Shown: positions 1 through 8,760, counted from the stretch's first letter. The stretch is 27,872 nucleotides of DNA from CAYFMP01 sp964344215 (GCA_964344215.1 CAYFMP010000053.1:1-27872), one strand, 5' to 3'. Numbers and translations are program-made. The notes: generated from the sequence alone by a model not told the origin.

Positions 1-345
1 CGACAAAGGGCTCGGAAACCTTGACCAACAACACCGCAATCAGACAAATGTCCAAGAGCACCGCCCGCCGGTGGTTCGCGCAAACGGACCTTGACGGGAT
101 ATTTTAGACCTATATAGGATGTTTTTACTATTTTGTCAAGAAAAAAGAGAGAAAAGTTAGTGTGCAGCATACTATTCCTCTGGCATATTGGCCTGCGGAC
201 CTCGGGACCAATGCGAGACATCGAAGATCCCGAATTGTCGAGGATGGCGATAACGGCTGATTTCCGCGCAACCATTCTATGGAATCCGTTCGGGAATTCT
301 CCTATTGTGAGTTGAGCAAGGGACATCAAAGGGGGAGGCCTCATC
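1..345. other. Non-coding stretch at left edge, leader of the first gene
   Basis: No convincing gene is present. A 60-codon frame at 133-315 has no recognisable protein features and overlaps the leader. The stretch is AT-richer than the rest of the window around 100-160. A possible sigma70-type promoter is TTGACG at 91-96 and TATAGG at 113-118 with 16 bases between, which would leave a leader of about 220 bases before the hydrolase at 346. No riboswitch or terminator was recognised. Confidence 0.5.
91..118 (+). promoter_or_regulatory. Possible sigma70-type promoter upstream of the dienelactone hydrolase
   Basis: TTGACG (five of six bases of TTGACA) is followed after 16 bases by TATAGG within a TATATAGGAT run. 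It sits in the only AT-rich patch of the leader. The long distance to the gene start weakens the assignment. Confidence 0.3.
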
Positions 346-1143
346 ATGAGAAAGACATTTTCGCGGTATGCATGGGTTTTCGTGCTGGCACTGGCCGGCC
401 TGTGGGCGGCGGGCGCCGCCGAGGCCGCGGTCAAGACCAAGGCCGTCACCTACAAGGACGGCGACGTCACCCTGAAGGGGACGATGGCCTGGGACGATTC
501 GATCAAGGGAAAACGCCCCGGCATTCTCGTCGTCCACGAATGGTGGGGCCTCGACGACTATGCCCGCGGCCGCGCCAAACAACTGGCCGCCGCCGGCTAC
601 GTCGCCTTCGCGCTCGACATGTACGGCGTCGGCAAGATCACCAAGCACGCCGATCAGGCCGGCAAATGGGCAAAGCAGATCAACAGCAACATCGACGGGT
701 GGGTGCGCCGCGCCCAGGCCGGGCTCGACGTGCTCAAGGCCGACGCCAACGTCGACGGCTCGAAGACCGCCGCCATCGGCTACTGCTTCGGTGGTTCGAC
801 GGTGATGCAGATGGCTTATGGCGGCGTCGACGTCAGGGCGGTCGCCAGCTTCCACGGCTCGTTGCCGCCGGCGCCGGAGAGCGTCACCTCGGTCAATCCG
901 AGAGTCTTCGTCGCCCACGGCCGTGACGACCCGTTCATTCCGGCCGATCGCATCACCGCCTTCAAGGCCGGACTCGACCGGGCCAAGGCGGATTGGGAGA
1001 TGGCCGTCTATTCCGGCACCCGGCACAGCTTCACCAATCCGGAAGCCGATACGCGCGGCATGGACGCCCTCAAGTACAACCCGAGGGCCGACAAGCGTTC
1101 GTGGGCGGCGATGATGTCGATGTTCGACGAGGTCTTCGAGTAG
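346..1143 (+). CDS. Exported dienelactone hydrolase family protein
   Basis: The 265-residue protein is an alpha/beta hydrolase of the dienelactone hydrolase family, whose members hydrolyse lactones or esters with a Cys-Asp-His triad. Visible marks are HEWWG at 64-68, the nucleophile elbow GYCFGG with Cys147, HGRDDPF with Asp194 or Asp195, and TRHSF with His227. Residues 1-27 form a signal peptide (basic start, hydrophobic core, cleavage after AEA), so the enzyme probably acts in the periplasm. The ATG at 346 follows a strong GGGGGAGG Shine-Dalgarno site. The gene stands alone and converges on the cyclase-type gene that ends at 1191. The substrate cannot be read from the sequence. Classical dienelactone hydrolases are cytoplasmic and about 235 residues long, so this belongs to the exported branch. 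Confidence 0.9.
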   Translation: MRKTFSRYAWVFVLALAGLWAAGAAEAAVKTKAVTYKDGDVTLKGTMAWDDSIKGKRPGILVVHEWWGLDDYARGRAKQLAAAGYVAFALDMYGVGKITKHADQAGKWAKQINSNIDGWVRRAQAGLDVLKADANVDGSKTAAIGYCFGGSTVMQMAYGGVDVRAVASFHGSLPPAPESVTSVNPRVFVAHGRDDPFIPADRITAFKAGLDRAKADWEMAVYSGTRHSFTNPEADTRGMDALKYNPRADKRSWAAMMSMFDEVFE

Positions 1144-1190
1144 GCGGTCCCCGGTCCCGCGCGCCGGCAACGGCCGCGGCAGGGACCGCC
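1143..1190. terminator. Inverted repeat filling the gap between two convergent genes
   Basis: GGCGGTCCC at 1143-1151 is the exact complement of GGGACCGCC at 1182-1190. Inside lies a second stem, GCCG/CGGC around a GCAA loop (1163-1174), extended by CGCG/CGCG with one bulged base. The structure spans exactly from the last base of the hydrolase stop codon to the base before the stop of the opposing gene. It could end transcription in both directions. There is no T tract, so intrinsic termination is uncertain. Confidence 0.5.
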
Positions 1191-3602
1191 CTATTGCTCC
1201 GGCGCGCCGGCCTTGCGCAGGCCTTCCAGGTAGTGGGCGAGGTTGTCCGGATCCTGGATGTTGGCGACAGCGCGGACGTTGACGATGGTCGGCTCGAAGC
1301 CGAGGCCGCGCAATTCCTCGAGTTCCCATTCGGCGTCGTCGAGGCGGCCCAGGTGGCCGTAGGCGGCGGCCAGGTAGCGGTGCGGCCATTTGGCGTTGGG
1401 GTTGCGATCGGTGGCCAGCTTCATGTTCCTGATGGTCTCATCGTAGTTGCCGAGATTGAAATGGGCGCGGCCGACGACGAACAGATACCAGAACGGGTAG
1501 CGCGGATTGAGGCGCTTGGCGATTTCCATGTGCGCTAGCCCTTCCTCGGCCCGTCCGAGCATGGTCTCGACGTTGCCGAGCATGGCGTAGGCGTCGGCGT
1601 AGCCGGGATCGAGTTCGATGGCCTTCTCGAACTCGGTCGCCGAGCGGGCGCCGTCGAAGGCCCAGGCGCGCGACAGGATGCGGCCCAGGGCCCAGCGGGC
1701 CTGCGGTAGTTCCGGATCGAGCGCGATGGCCTTCTCGGCCAGCGACAGGGACTTGCGTTTCGAACCCTCTAGGTCGTCGGTCCAGGCGTTCTCTATGGCC
1801 AGGCTGTGGGCCTGCGCCAGCATGGTCATGGCGAGCGCGAATTCGGGGTCGAGGGCGACGGCCTGCTCGAACAGGCGGACCGCTTCGCGGTTGCCGTCTC
1901 CGTTGAAGAAGCTGATTTGGCGCTGCCCCTGCAGATAGAGGTCGTAGGCCTCCGGGCTGGCACTGGCCGGCCTTGCCAAGCGCTCCTCCTCGCTCGGCGT
2001 CAAGGTTACCTTCAGGGCCTCGACGATCTTCGCCCGAACTTCGTCCTGCAACTTGAAAACGTCCTTGAAATCGCGGTCGTAGCGATCGGCCCAGACGTGG
2101 GCGCCGTTGCCGGCGTCGATCAACTGGGCGTTGATGCGGACCCGGCCGCCGACCTTGCGGACACTGCCCTCGACCACGTGGCTGGCGCCCAGTTCCTCGC
2201 CGACCTCGCGGATGTCGACGGCCTGACCCTTGTACGTGAAGGTCGAGTTGCGCGAGATGACGACCAAGCCGGAAATCTTGGAAAGATCGGTGATCAGGTC
2301 CTCGGTCATGCCGTCGGAGAAGTACTCCTGCTCTTCCTCGCCGCTCAGGTTGTCGAACGGCAGCACCGCGACGATCGGCTTGGCATCCGCGGCCGGCGTC
2401 TCCACGACGTCGGTCTCCGGCACGCCGGCCTTGCGCAGGCCGTCGAGGTAGAGGTTGAGATAGGCCGGATCGGAGATCGGGGTCAGCGCTCGCGCTTTCT
2501 CGATGGTCGGCTCCTGGCCGAGCGAGACCAGTTCGGAGATCTCCCACTCGGCGTCGTCCGTCTGCCCCAGGTGCCCGTAGGCGGCGAGCAGCCAGCGGTG
2601 CGGCCAGGCGACGGTCGGGTTGCGCTCGATCGCCGTTTGGAAGTTCTGCACCGCCGCCTCGTAACGCGTCAGCAGGAACTGCGTTTGGCCGAGGATGTAG
2701 GGATACCAGAACGGATAGCGCGGATTCATGCGCATCGCCTTTTCCATGACGGCGAGCGCTTCGCCGGCCCGCCCGACGTAGTTGAGCACGTTGGCGTAGA
2801 AGGCATGGGCGTCGGCGAAGTCGGGGTCGAGCTCGATGACGCGCTCCATCGACTTGACGGCGAGGTCGATGTCGGGCAGCGGCGGCCGGGTGGCGATCCG
2901 GCCGAGCGCCCAGTGGGCCTGTGGCGATTCGTCGTCGAGTTCGATGGCCTTCTTGATGGTCGCCAGGGCCTTGCGGGCGAACGCTTCGCGGTCCTCGACC
3001 CATTCGTTCTCCTGGGCCAGGCTGTAGGCCTGCGCCAGATGCACGTGGGCCGACGTGAAGCCGGGGTCGAGCTGGATGGCGCGCTCGAATAGGCGCCGTG
3101 ATTCGGCGTTGCCCTCCTTCGAGAAGAAACTTTCCTGCTGGAGGCCCCGCAGGTAGAGGTCGTGGGCCTCCAGGTTGTCGGTTTCGTGGCGGGCCAGCCG
3201 GCGTTGTTCCTTCGGCGTCAGCGTCACTTTCAACGCTTCGACGATCTTGCCCAGCACCTCGTCCTGCAGCTCGAACACGTCCTTGTAGTCGCGGTCGAAG
3301 CGGTCGGCCCACAGGTGGTTGCCGGTTTCGGCATCGATCAGCTGGGCATTGATGCGGACGCGGCCGCCGACCTTGCGGACGCTGCCCTCGATCACGTGGC
3401 TGGCGTCCAGTTCGCGACCGATCTCGCGGATATCGACGGAACGCCCCTTGAAGAAGAAACTGGAGTTGCGCGACACCACCTCGATGCCGGAGATCTTGGA
3501 CAAGTCGGTGATCAGGTCCTCGCTCATGCCGTCCGAGAAGTACTCCTGCTGTTCCTCGCCGCTCAGGTTGTCGAACGGCAGCACGGCGACGGTCGGCTTC
3601 TT
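1191..3602 (-). repeat. Internal tandem duplication of the TolB-like/TPR module
   Basis: The coding DNA at about 3602-2385 and 2384-1191 encodes two homologous modules with a period of 406 residues. The most conserved stretch, VAVLPFDNLSGE through SRNS, is nearly identical at DNA level, for example around 2340-2375 and 3557-3592. The TPR halves have diverged more. The junction reads GLRKAGVPE at the end of module 1, and GLRKAGAPE closes module 2, so whole modules were duplicated. Confidence 0.85.
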
Positions 3603-4346
3603 GGCGGCCGCGGTTTCCGACGGCGCCGGCTTCTCCTCGCCGGCCGTTTCCGCCGGGGCCGATGCCGACGGTGCCTGTTCGGTCCGCCACGGCTGCTGCC
3701 AGACGAGGACGGCGGCGACAACGACGGCCGCCGCCGCGGCCGCCGCCCACGGCATGGCGGGCTTCGAGGCCGGTTTGGAAGCCGGTTCGGGGGCAGGCCG
3801 CTTGGCGGTCGGGGCGGCGCCTTCCGGCAGCACGCGGTAGGCGCGGACCGGTTCGGCGATGTTCTTGACCTCCTGCGCGCCCAGGTCCTCGAAGCCCAAG
3901 TCGAGCCTGCCGCGGACCTGTTCGTGGACGGCCGCCGAAATGCAGATGCCGCCGGGCTCGGCCAGGCTTTCGAGGCGGGCCGCCACGTTGACGCCGTCGC
4001 CGTAGATGTCGTCGCGGTCGACGATGACCTCGCCCAGGTTGACGCCGACGCGAAAGCGAAGCCGCTGGTCTTCGGGCAGCTCGGGATCGCGGGAGCCGAG
4101 ATCGCGCTGGATGGCGACGGCGCATTCCAAGGCCGCGACGACGCTCGAAAAATCGGCCAGCACGGCGTCGCCGGCGTAGTGCACGACCTGGCCGTCGTGT
4201 TTTTCGATGGTCTCCGAGATCAGGTCGAGGGCGGCGCTGAGGCGCCGGTGGGTGCCGAGTTCGTCCTCGCCGGTGAGGCGGCTGTATTCGGCGACGTCGG
4301 CATAGAAGATCGCGGTGAGCTTACGCTGGACGTTTCCCCCGGCCAC
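1191..4346 (-). CDS. Class III cyclase-domain protein with duplicated TolB-like/TPR module
   Basis: The protein has 1051 residues. Residues 8-175 form a class III nucleotide cyclase domain with metal-binding Asp17 and Asp60 and transition-state residues Asn120 and Arg124. Asp113 matches the adenine-selecting Asp, but the usual base-selecting Lys is His56. A Pro/Lys/Ala linker and a membrane segment (about 200-217) follow. Next come two copies of one module, about 249-650 and 655-1051, each with a TolB N-terminal-like domain (VAVLPFDNLSGE, EYFSDGM, RINAQLIDA) and several TPR units. The start is GTG after AGGGGGAA. The family couples a cytoplasmic cyclase to a TPR region. Here the first module directly follows the membrane segment, so both modules are probably periplasmic. 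The real activity (cAMP, cGMP or none) is unproven. Confidence 0.88.
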   Translation of the reverse strand: MAGGNVQRKLTAIFYADVAEYSRLTGEDELGTHRRLSAALDLISETIEKHDGQVVHYAGDAVLADFSSVVAALECAVAIQRDLGSRDPELPEDQRLRFRVGVNLGEVIVDRDDIYGDGVNVAARLESLAEPGGICISAAVHEQVRGRLDLGFEDLGAQEVKNIAEPVRAYRVLPEGAAPTAKRPAPEPASKPASKPAMPWAAAAAAAVVVAAVLVWQQPWRTEQAPSASAPAETAGEEKPAPSETAAAKKPTVAVLPFDNLSGEEQQEYFSDGMSEDLITDLSKISGIEVVSRNSSFFFKGRSVDIREIGRELDASHVIEGSVRKVGGRVRINAQLIDAETGNHLWADRFDRDYKDVFELQDEVLGKIVEALKVTLTPKEQRRLARHETDNLEAHDLYLRGLQQESFFSKEGNAESRRLFERAIQLDPGFTSAHVHLAQAYSLAQENEWVEDREAFARKALATIKKAIELDDESPQAHWALGRIATRPPLPDIDLAVKSMERVIELDPDFADAHAFYANVLNYVGRAGEALAVMEKAMRMNPRYPFWYPYILGQTQFLLTRYEAAVQNFQTAIERNPTVAWPHRWLLAAYGHLGQTDDAEWEISELVSLGQEPTIEKARALTPISDPAYLNLYLDGLRKAGVPETDVVETPAADAKPIVAVLPFDNLSGEEEQEYFSDGMTEDLITDLSKISGLVVISRNSTFTYKGQAVDIREVGEELGASHVVEGSVRKVGGRVRINAQLIDAGNGAHVWADRYDRDFKDVFKLQDEVRAKIVEALKVTLTPSEEERLARPASASPEAYDLYLQGQRQISFFNGDGNREAVRLFEQAVALDPEFALAMTMLAQAHSLAIENAWTDDLEGSKRKSLSLAEKAIALDPELPQARWALGRILSRAWAFDGARSATEFEKAIELDPGYADAYAMLGNVETMLGRAEEGLAHMEIAKRLNPRYPFWYLFVVGRAHFNLGNYDETIRNMKLATDRNPNAKWPHRYLAAAYGHLGRLDDAEWELEELRGLGFEPTIVNVRAVANIQDPDNLAHYLEGLRKAGAPEQ

Positions 4347-4459
4347 GGCTTCCCCCTTGATACCGCCTAGAGGCCTATCATTCTAGCCGAGACCGATAAG
4401 TTGCGCCATTGACGATTGTTAAACGCTGGGGTAGGGCCTTCGGCGCGCACCGGCCTGCC

Positions 4460-5245
4460 TCAAGGCTCGGCCCGCATGAACGCAGAGCACCCCTCGACGC
4501 CCGGCTTCAGGCGGCCGTCGTCGTCCCAGTCGTCCCAGCCGTTGAAGCGGAGCGGGGCGACGCCCGAATCGGTCGCGACGTCGCGCAGGAATCCGGCGTA
4601 ATTCCGTTTCGCCGTCTCCAACCGTTCCAGCATCTCGTCTTCGTCGGAATAGATCAGCCCGCCCTCGACACCGTAGGTGACGAACGGCGGCAGCACGCTG
4701 AAGCCGACGTAACTCAAGGTGAATTGCGTCGGCCACATGAGCAGGTCGATATCGCCGTTGCGGCCGTTGTGCGCGAAGGTCGCCCGCGGCGCGCCGGCGG
4801 TCACCGACATCACCGCCCGCTTGCCCTTGAAATAGCCGGCGTCGTAGCGCATGCGCCCTGTGTAGACCTCGCCGTACATAAAGACGCGGTCGAACCAGCC
4901 TTTCAGCATGGCCGGCGTGCCGTACCACCACATCGGATACTGCAGGACCACCAGGTCGGCCCGGTTCAGCTTGTCGATCTCGGCGGCGACGTCGTCGGGC
5001 AGCGCCGCCGCCTCGCCGGCGTGGCGTTGCTCGGACTGCGGGCGGAACCAGTCGGGGTCGTGGCGGACCCGGTAATGTTCCGGCCCCTCGAGCGGATCGA
5101 AGCGCTGGGCATAGAGATCGGAGACCTCGACCGCGTAGCCCTGCCCGGCGAGGGTGTCGGCGGCGACGTCCTTCATCTGCGAATTGAACGACTTCGGCTC
5201 GGGGTGAGCGAGGACGATGAGGGCGGTGTTGCCGGTCTCTGGCAT
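4460..5245 (-). CDS. NAD(P)H dehydrogenase (quinone), NQO1-type flavodoxin-fold protein
   Basis: The 261-residue protein belongs to the NQO1/KefF-type flavodoxin-like oxidoreductases, which reduce quinones or electrophiles with NAD(P)H through a bound flavin. The N-terminal strand ALIVLAHPEPKSFN (residues 8-21) is the flavin-phosphate loop. YPMWWYGTPAMLKGWFDRV (about 103-121) is the family signature for the isoalloxazine site. The length is close to NQO1. The ATG at 5245 follows GGGAGG six bases upstream; a much longer open frame runs upstream but is antisense to the methyltransferase. The protein is cytosolic with no membrane segment. It is divergent from the methyltransferase, with 210 bases between. 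The cyclase-type gene starts 113 bases downstream on the same strand, so the two might be cotranscribed. Confidence 0.9.
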   Translation of the reverse strand: MPETGNTALIVLAHPEPKSFNSQMKDVAADTLAGQGYAVEVSDLYAQRFDPLEGPEHYRVRHDPDWFRPQSEQRHAGEAAALPDDVAAEIDKLNRADLVVLQYPMWWYGTPAMLKGWFDRVFMYGEVYTGRMRYDAGYFKGKRAVMSVTAGAPRATFAHNGRNGDIDLLMWPTQFTLSYVGFSVLPPFVTYGVEGGLIYSDEDEMLERLETAKRNYAGFLRDVATDSGVAPLRFNGWDDWDDDGRLKPGVEGCSAFMRAEP

Positions 5246-5455
5246 GGCGGCCTCCCGGTCGGTCGGAAAACAGGGGCGAATCGGCGCGCGCCGCCGATCG
5301 CCCGCGAACGTGACCCGACGGACACTAGCCGAAAGCGGCGCCGACCTCCACCCGAGGACAGGCGGACACCGGCCCCGCTTGCCGCCACCGTCTGGCGGAT
5401 CGTCGTCGCCCCGACTAATATCCGGGTATCGGGCGACGGCCGGGAAAGGACGGAC

Positions 5456-6172
5456 ATGGCGTTTCAAAGGATCGACTGGACCGATCAGGTCATCGAGGAG
5501 TTCTGGCGCTACTGGCAGGAGCGGCCCGACACCTACTTCGCCGACGCGCTCGGCGCCACCGTCGTCCGTTTCGCCAACGACAGGCTCGGCGGCCTCGGCA
5601 CGGCGCTCGACTTCGGGGCTGGCAGCGGCGGCCTGCTGGCGGCGCTGTCGAGCGCCGGAACCCGGTGCTACGGCGTCGAATTCGGAACCGGCGCGATCGA
5701 TCGCCTGGGGCGGCGCTTCGCCGACGCGCGCCTGGTCGAGGGCGTCATGGCGGTGGACGATCTCGACGATTTCGGCGGATTCTTCGATACCGTCTTCCTG
5801 ATCGAGACCATCGAGCACCTGCCGGACCGCCACCTCGATCCCGCCGTCGGGCGCATCCTCTCGGTCCTCAAGCCCGGCGGCTGGCTGGTTGTCTCGACCC
5901 CCAACGACGAGGACCTGGAGGCGGCCGAGGTCTACTGCCCGGTCAGCCGGATCGCCTTCCACCCGATGCAGCACCTGCGGTCGTGGAACACGGACAACCT
6001 GTCGGCGTTCCTGAAACGGGCCGGGTTTGCGGACGTCGCCTGCCTCGAGACCGACCTGCAGGCGCTGCCCTATCATTCGCGCGCGGAGATGGCGAAGCGC
6101 CTGTTCAAGCGCGCTTTCTACCGCGGCTACAAGGACCCGCACCTGGTCGCCTTCGCCCGCAAGCCGGGCTGA
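5456..6172 (+). CDS. Class I SAM-dependent methyltransferase
   Basis: The 238-residue protein has the Rossmann-type methyltransferase fold of the Methyltransf_11/23 kind. Motif I is LDFGAGSGGL (51-60), the acidic end of strand 2 is VEFGTG (74-79), motif IV is DTVFLIETIEHL (111-122), and the LKPGGWLVVSTPN stretch (138-150) is typical of UbiG- or SpsE-like enzymes. The substrate is not readable. The ATG at 5456 was chosen because the family begins here and AAAGGA lies just upstream, although the open frame continues to 4409. No partner gene follows in the same direction. Confidence 0.85.
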   Translation: MAFQRIDWTDQVIEEFWRYWQERPDTYFADALGATVVRFANDRLGGLGTALDFGAGSGGLLAALSSAGTRCYGVEFGTGAIDRLGRRFADARLVEGVMAVDDLDDFGGFFDTVFLIETIEHLPDRHLDPAVGRILSVLKPGGWLVVSTPNDEDLEAAEVYCPVSRIAFHPMQHLRSWNTDNLSAFLKRAGFADVACLETDLQALPYHSRAEMAKRLFKRAFYRGYKDPHLVAFARKPG

Positions 6173-6385
6173 GATGGCCGGCAGGAACGTGGGCTATCCA
6201 TGGGGCGATGCGGTGGCCGTATGCCCGGACACCGGGCGGACGGCTCCAGGCCCGGCGATGCGATCGGGCAGCACGCGACTGCTGGCGGGTCGGCGCGCGC
6301 CGCCGTTGGATTCGTTTCCTCGTCGCCGGCCGGGAGGCGATCGGCCGCCCCTTTCCGACGCATGCCCAGGCCAACGGCGGCGGCG

Positions 6386-6413
6386 AAAAAAAAGGGAGCG
6401 GCGAACCGCTCCC
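6386..6413 (-). terminator. Rho-independent terminator of the SPW-repeat gene
   Basis: On the minus strand a perfect 8-bp stem GGGAGCGG/CCGCTCCC encloses a TTCG tetraloop and is followed by eight T. It lies about 50 bases past the stop of the SPW gene. It is the best intrinsic terminator in the window. The rest of 6173-6462 shows no gene. Confidence 0.92.
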
Positions 6414-6462
6414 GATAACAGGTCTCCTGGGTTTGTCGTCGTGCGCCCGTGGCGCGGCCGGA

Positions 6463-6855
6463 TCACGTCGCGGCCTGGCCGTGTTGGTGCTCCTGCCAGG
6501 TTCGCCAGCCGGCGAGGCCGACAACCAGGAAGCCGACGACGATGAAGTTCCAGGTTGCACCGAATGCCGCCAGCGTCTCGGCGGCATAGGACAGCGTGGC
6601 GAACTCGAGGCCCCACGGCGACACGATCAGCCAGGCCCCGAACAGCATGCTGACCCATTCCTCCCACTCGTGGAAGGCGACCAGCGCCGATGCCGCCGCG
6701 ACGGCGATGATGGCGCCGAGAATGTACGCGTTCCAGAGCGTGTATTGGACCTCCGTGAACCCGATTATCCAAGGCGACGCGATCAGCCAGATGCCGAGCA
6801 GGACATTGGCGACGTCCTGCCATTGGCGCTTGGCGGTTTCCATTAGCTTATCCAT
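6463..6855 (-). CDS. SPW-repeat integral membrane protein
   Basis: The 130-residue protein has four hydrophobic helices (about 16-34, 41-60, 68-86 and 101-117). It contains two SPW motifs, IASPWI at 25-30 and IVSPWG at 77-82, each at the end of the first helix of a two-helix repeat. This is the hallmark of the SPW-repeat family, whose function is unknown. The start is the ATG at 6855, preceded by AAAGGAGG. The gene stands alone with its own terminator, and the next gene (the antiporter) runs the other way. Confidence 0.9.
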   Translation of the reverse strand: MDKLMETAKRQWQDVANVLLGIWLIASPWIIGFTEVQYTLWNAYILGAIIAVAAASALVAFHEWEEWVSMLFGAWLIVSPWGLEFATLSYAAETLAAFGATWNFIVVGFLVVGLAGWRTWQEHQHGQAAT

Positions 6856-7076
6856 GGCAATACGTCCTCCTTTCGAAGCAGCGTATGTCTGGGCGCGACC
6901 GGAGAACTGCGCCAGGACCAGCGCACTCTCGCGGCCCGCACTACCGTTACCGAAGAATTAGGATCGCCGGACCGTTTCTTCAAGCCCCGGCGGCAAAGGG
7001 CCGGCGCGCCGCTTCTCCGCGCCGTCGCCCGCTGCGGCCCTGGACCCGGCCGCGCATTGCGCTATCATCCCGGCTC

Positions 7077-8330
7077 ATGTCGACGCCGCTCCTCGACCTG
7101 ACCGCCGCCGTGCTGACGCTGGCCGCCGTCTTCGGCTACGTCAACCACCGTTGGCTCAGGCTGCCGCATACCATCGGCCTGGTGGTGATCGCGCTGGCCG
7201 CCTCGGTGGCGGCGCTGGTCATCGACGCCGCCGTACCGGGGCTCGGTTTCGGCGTCGCCGTCTACGGCGCGCTGGCCCGGATCGATTTCCCGGACGTGTT
7301 GATGAAGGGGATGTTGAGCTTCCTTCTGTTCGCCGGCGCCCTGCACGTCGACCTCGATGCATTGCGAAAACGCATGTGGGCGATCGGCTCGATGGCCACC
7401 ATCGGCGTCCTGATGTCGACCTTCATGGTCGGTTTCGCCGTCTACGGCCTGGCCGGGCTGATCGGCCTCTCGGTGCCGCTTTCCTACTGCCTGGTATTCG
7501 GGGCGCTGATCTCCCCGACCGACCCGATCGCCGTCCTCGGCATCCTCAAGACCGTGGACGTGCCCGACTCGCTGCAGGCCAAGATCGCCGGCGAGAGCCT
7601 GTTCAACGACGGCGTCGGCATCGTCGTCTTCACCATCCTGGCCGCCATCGCCTTGGGCTCGGAGGCCGGCGCCCCGGTGACGGCGGCTGCCGTCGCCCAA
7701 CTGTTCGCAATGGAAGCCTTGGGCGGCGCCGTCCTCGGGCTGGCCGCCGGCTATGCGGCCTACCGGGCGATGCGGACCATCGACGAGCACAGCCTCGAGG
7801 TGTTGATCACGCTCGCCCTGGTCACCCTGAGCTACTCGATCGCCATCGCCATTCACGTGTCGGGGCCGATCGCCGTGGTCGTCGCCGGGCTTTTGATCGG
7901 CAACCACGGCAAGGTCTTCGCCATGAGCGAGACGACTCGCGAGCATCTGTTCGGGTTCTGGTCGCTGCTCGACGAGGTCCTCAATTCGGCGCTTTTCGTG
8001 CTGATCGGCTTCGAGGTGCTGGCGCTTGCCCTGAGCGGCGAGGTGGTGCTGGCCACCGCGCTCAGCATCCCGCTCGTGCTGCTCGCCCGCTTCGTCAGCG
8101 TCGGCGTCCCGATCGCGCTGCTCAGCCTGAAGCGCGAGTTCACCGAAGGCGCCGTCCGGGTGCTGACCTGGGGGGGCTTGCGCGGCGGCATCTCGGTGGC
8201 GCTGGCCCTGTCGTTGCCTGAGTTCGAGGGCAGAGACGCGGTGCTCGCCATGACCTACGGTGTGGTGGTGTTCTCGATCGTCGTCCAGGGCCTGACCGTG
8301 GAGCGGCTGGTGCGGAGAGTGGTCCGGTGA
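7077..8330 (+). CDS. Na+/H+ antiporter, CPA1/NhaP type
   Basis: The 417-residue polytopic inner-membrane protein exchanges Na+ or K+ for H+. Family marks are SPTDPIAVL (146-154), GESLFNDGVGIVVF (172-185, with the Asn177-Asp178 pair of the transport core) and WGGLRGGISVALAL (about 365-378). About 12 membrane helices are visible, and there is no long C-terminal cytoplasmic domain. The ATG at 7077 starts at the first helix. There is no obvious Shine-Dalgarno site, so the start is less certain, but the longer frame upstream is Arg/Pro-rich and unlike the family. The gene is monocistronic. Confidence 0.93.
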   Translation: MSTPLLDLTAAVLTLAAVFGYVNHRWLRLPHTIGLVVIALAASVAALVIDAAVPGLGFGVAVYGALARIDFPDVLMKGMLSFLLFAGALHVDLDALRKRMWAIGSMATIGVLMSTFMVGFAVYGLAGLIGLSVPLSYCLVFGALISPTDPIAVLGILKTVDVPDSLQAKIAGESLFNDGVGIVVFTILAAIALGSEAGAPVTAAAVAQLFAMEALGGAVLGLAAGYAAYRAMRTIDEHSLEVLITLALVTLSYSIAIAIHVSGPIAVVVAGLLIGNHGKVFAMSETTREHLFGFWSLLDEVLNSALFVLIGFEVLALALSGEVVLATALSIPLVLLARFVSVGVPIALLSLKREFTEGAVRVLTWGGLRGGISVALALSLPEFEGRDAVLAMTYGVVVFSIVVQGLTVERLVRRVVR

Positions 8331-8422
8331 GGGGAACGGCCAAAACCGTTTGTTAAGGTTTGCGTGAGACACTCCTTCTCTGCCGGCCGACGTGCGGCCG
8401 GCCCGGCTTTAGGAGAGTCCCG

Positions 8423-8611
8423 ATGGCCCAGGCCGACCACTCGAACCAGCCTCTTCAGCAACGGATGGCGCGAAGCCTTATCGACGCCGGCCTCGACGAG
8501 GCCATCGAGTTCGCCGCTCTCAACGGATGGAACGGGGTGCTTGGCGAATTGCGCCGCATCCGGCCCAAGCAGGCGGCCGGCGACGCCTCGAGCGAGCCCG
8601 GCGAGGCTTAA
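8423..8611 (+). CDS. Small hypothetical protein, 62 residues
   Basis: This is a short open frame with an AGGAG Shine-Dalgarno site (8411-8415) well placed before the ATG. The product is soluble and mostly helical in character (LIDAGLDEAIEFAALNGWNGVLGELRRI) with a disordered acidic tail. I recognise no family. It begins about 90 bases after the antiporter stop and could be cotranscribed with it. Confidence 0.6.
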   Translation: MAQADHSNQPLQQRMARSLIDAGLDEAIEFAALNGWNGVLGELRRIRPKQAAGDASSEPGEA

Positions 8612-8629
8612 GCGAAACACAGCCGATCG

Positions 8630-8644
8630 GTGCATTCGATGCAC
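8630..8644. repeat. Perfect inverted repeat GTGCAT/ATGCAC
   Basis: GTGCAT at 8630-8635 and ATGCAC at 8639-8644 flank TCG. The site lies just after the 62-residue gene and 116 bases before the next one, a position where an operator could sit. No regulator can be assigned. Confidence 0.35.
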
Positions 8645-8723
8645 ATCTATGTCCGTAAGGCTGTCTTCAGCTTCAACCCCCAAAAGCCTCATCCCAAGGG
8701 GTACGTATGGTTAATGACGGATA

Positions 8724-8740
8724 GGGCCGGACGCCGGCCC
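8724..8740 (+). other. Short strong hairpin just before the 91-residue gene
   Basis: GGGCCGG and CCGGCCC flank ACG, giving a 7-bp GC-only stem five bases before an AGAGG ribosome site (8746-8750). It could end the upstream transcript or affect translation of the next gene. There is no T tract. Confidence 0.35.
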
Positions 8741-8760
8741 CGATCAGAGGTCGACTTTCC

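Noticed and set aside
133..315. 60-codon plus-strand frame near the left edge
   Set aside because: No family features, no clear ribosome site and an AT-rich leader context; better explained as leader of the hydrolase gene.
277..1389. Long minus-strand open frame opposite the dienelactone hydrolase
   Set aside because: It is Arg/Pro/Gly-rich, has no domain features, and is the usual antisense shadow in high-GC DNA; the plus-strand frame has a signal peptide and a catalytic triad.
3162..4370. 402-codon plus-strand frame opposite the cyclase domain
   Set aside because: It mirrors the coding bias of the minus-strand cyclase gene and shows no conserved motif.
8335..8350. AACGG/CCGTT hairpin after the antiporter as a terminator
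   Set aside because: The stem is only five base pairs and the following TTGTTAAGG is not a real T tract.
7065..8372. 435-codon minus-strand frame opposite the antiporter
   Set aside because: It is His/Gln/Asp/Gly-rich and lacks motifs, while the plus strand encodes clear antiporter signatures.
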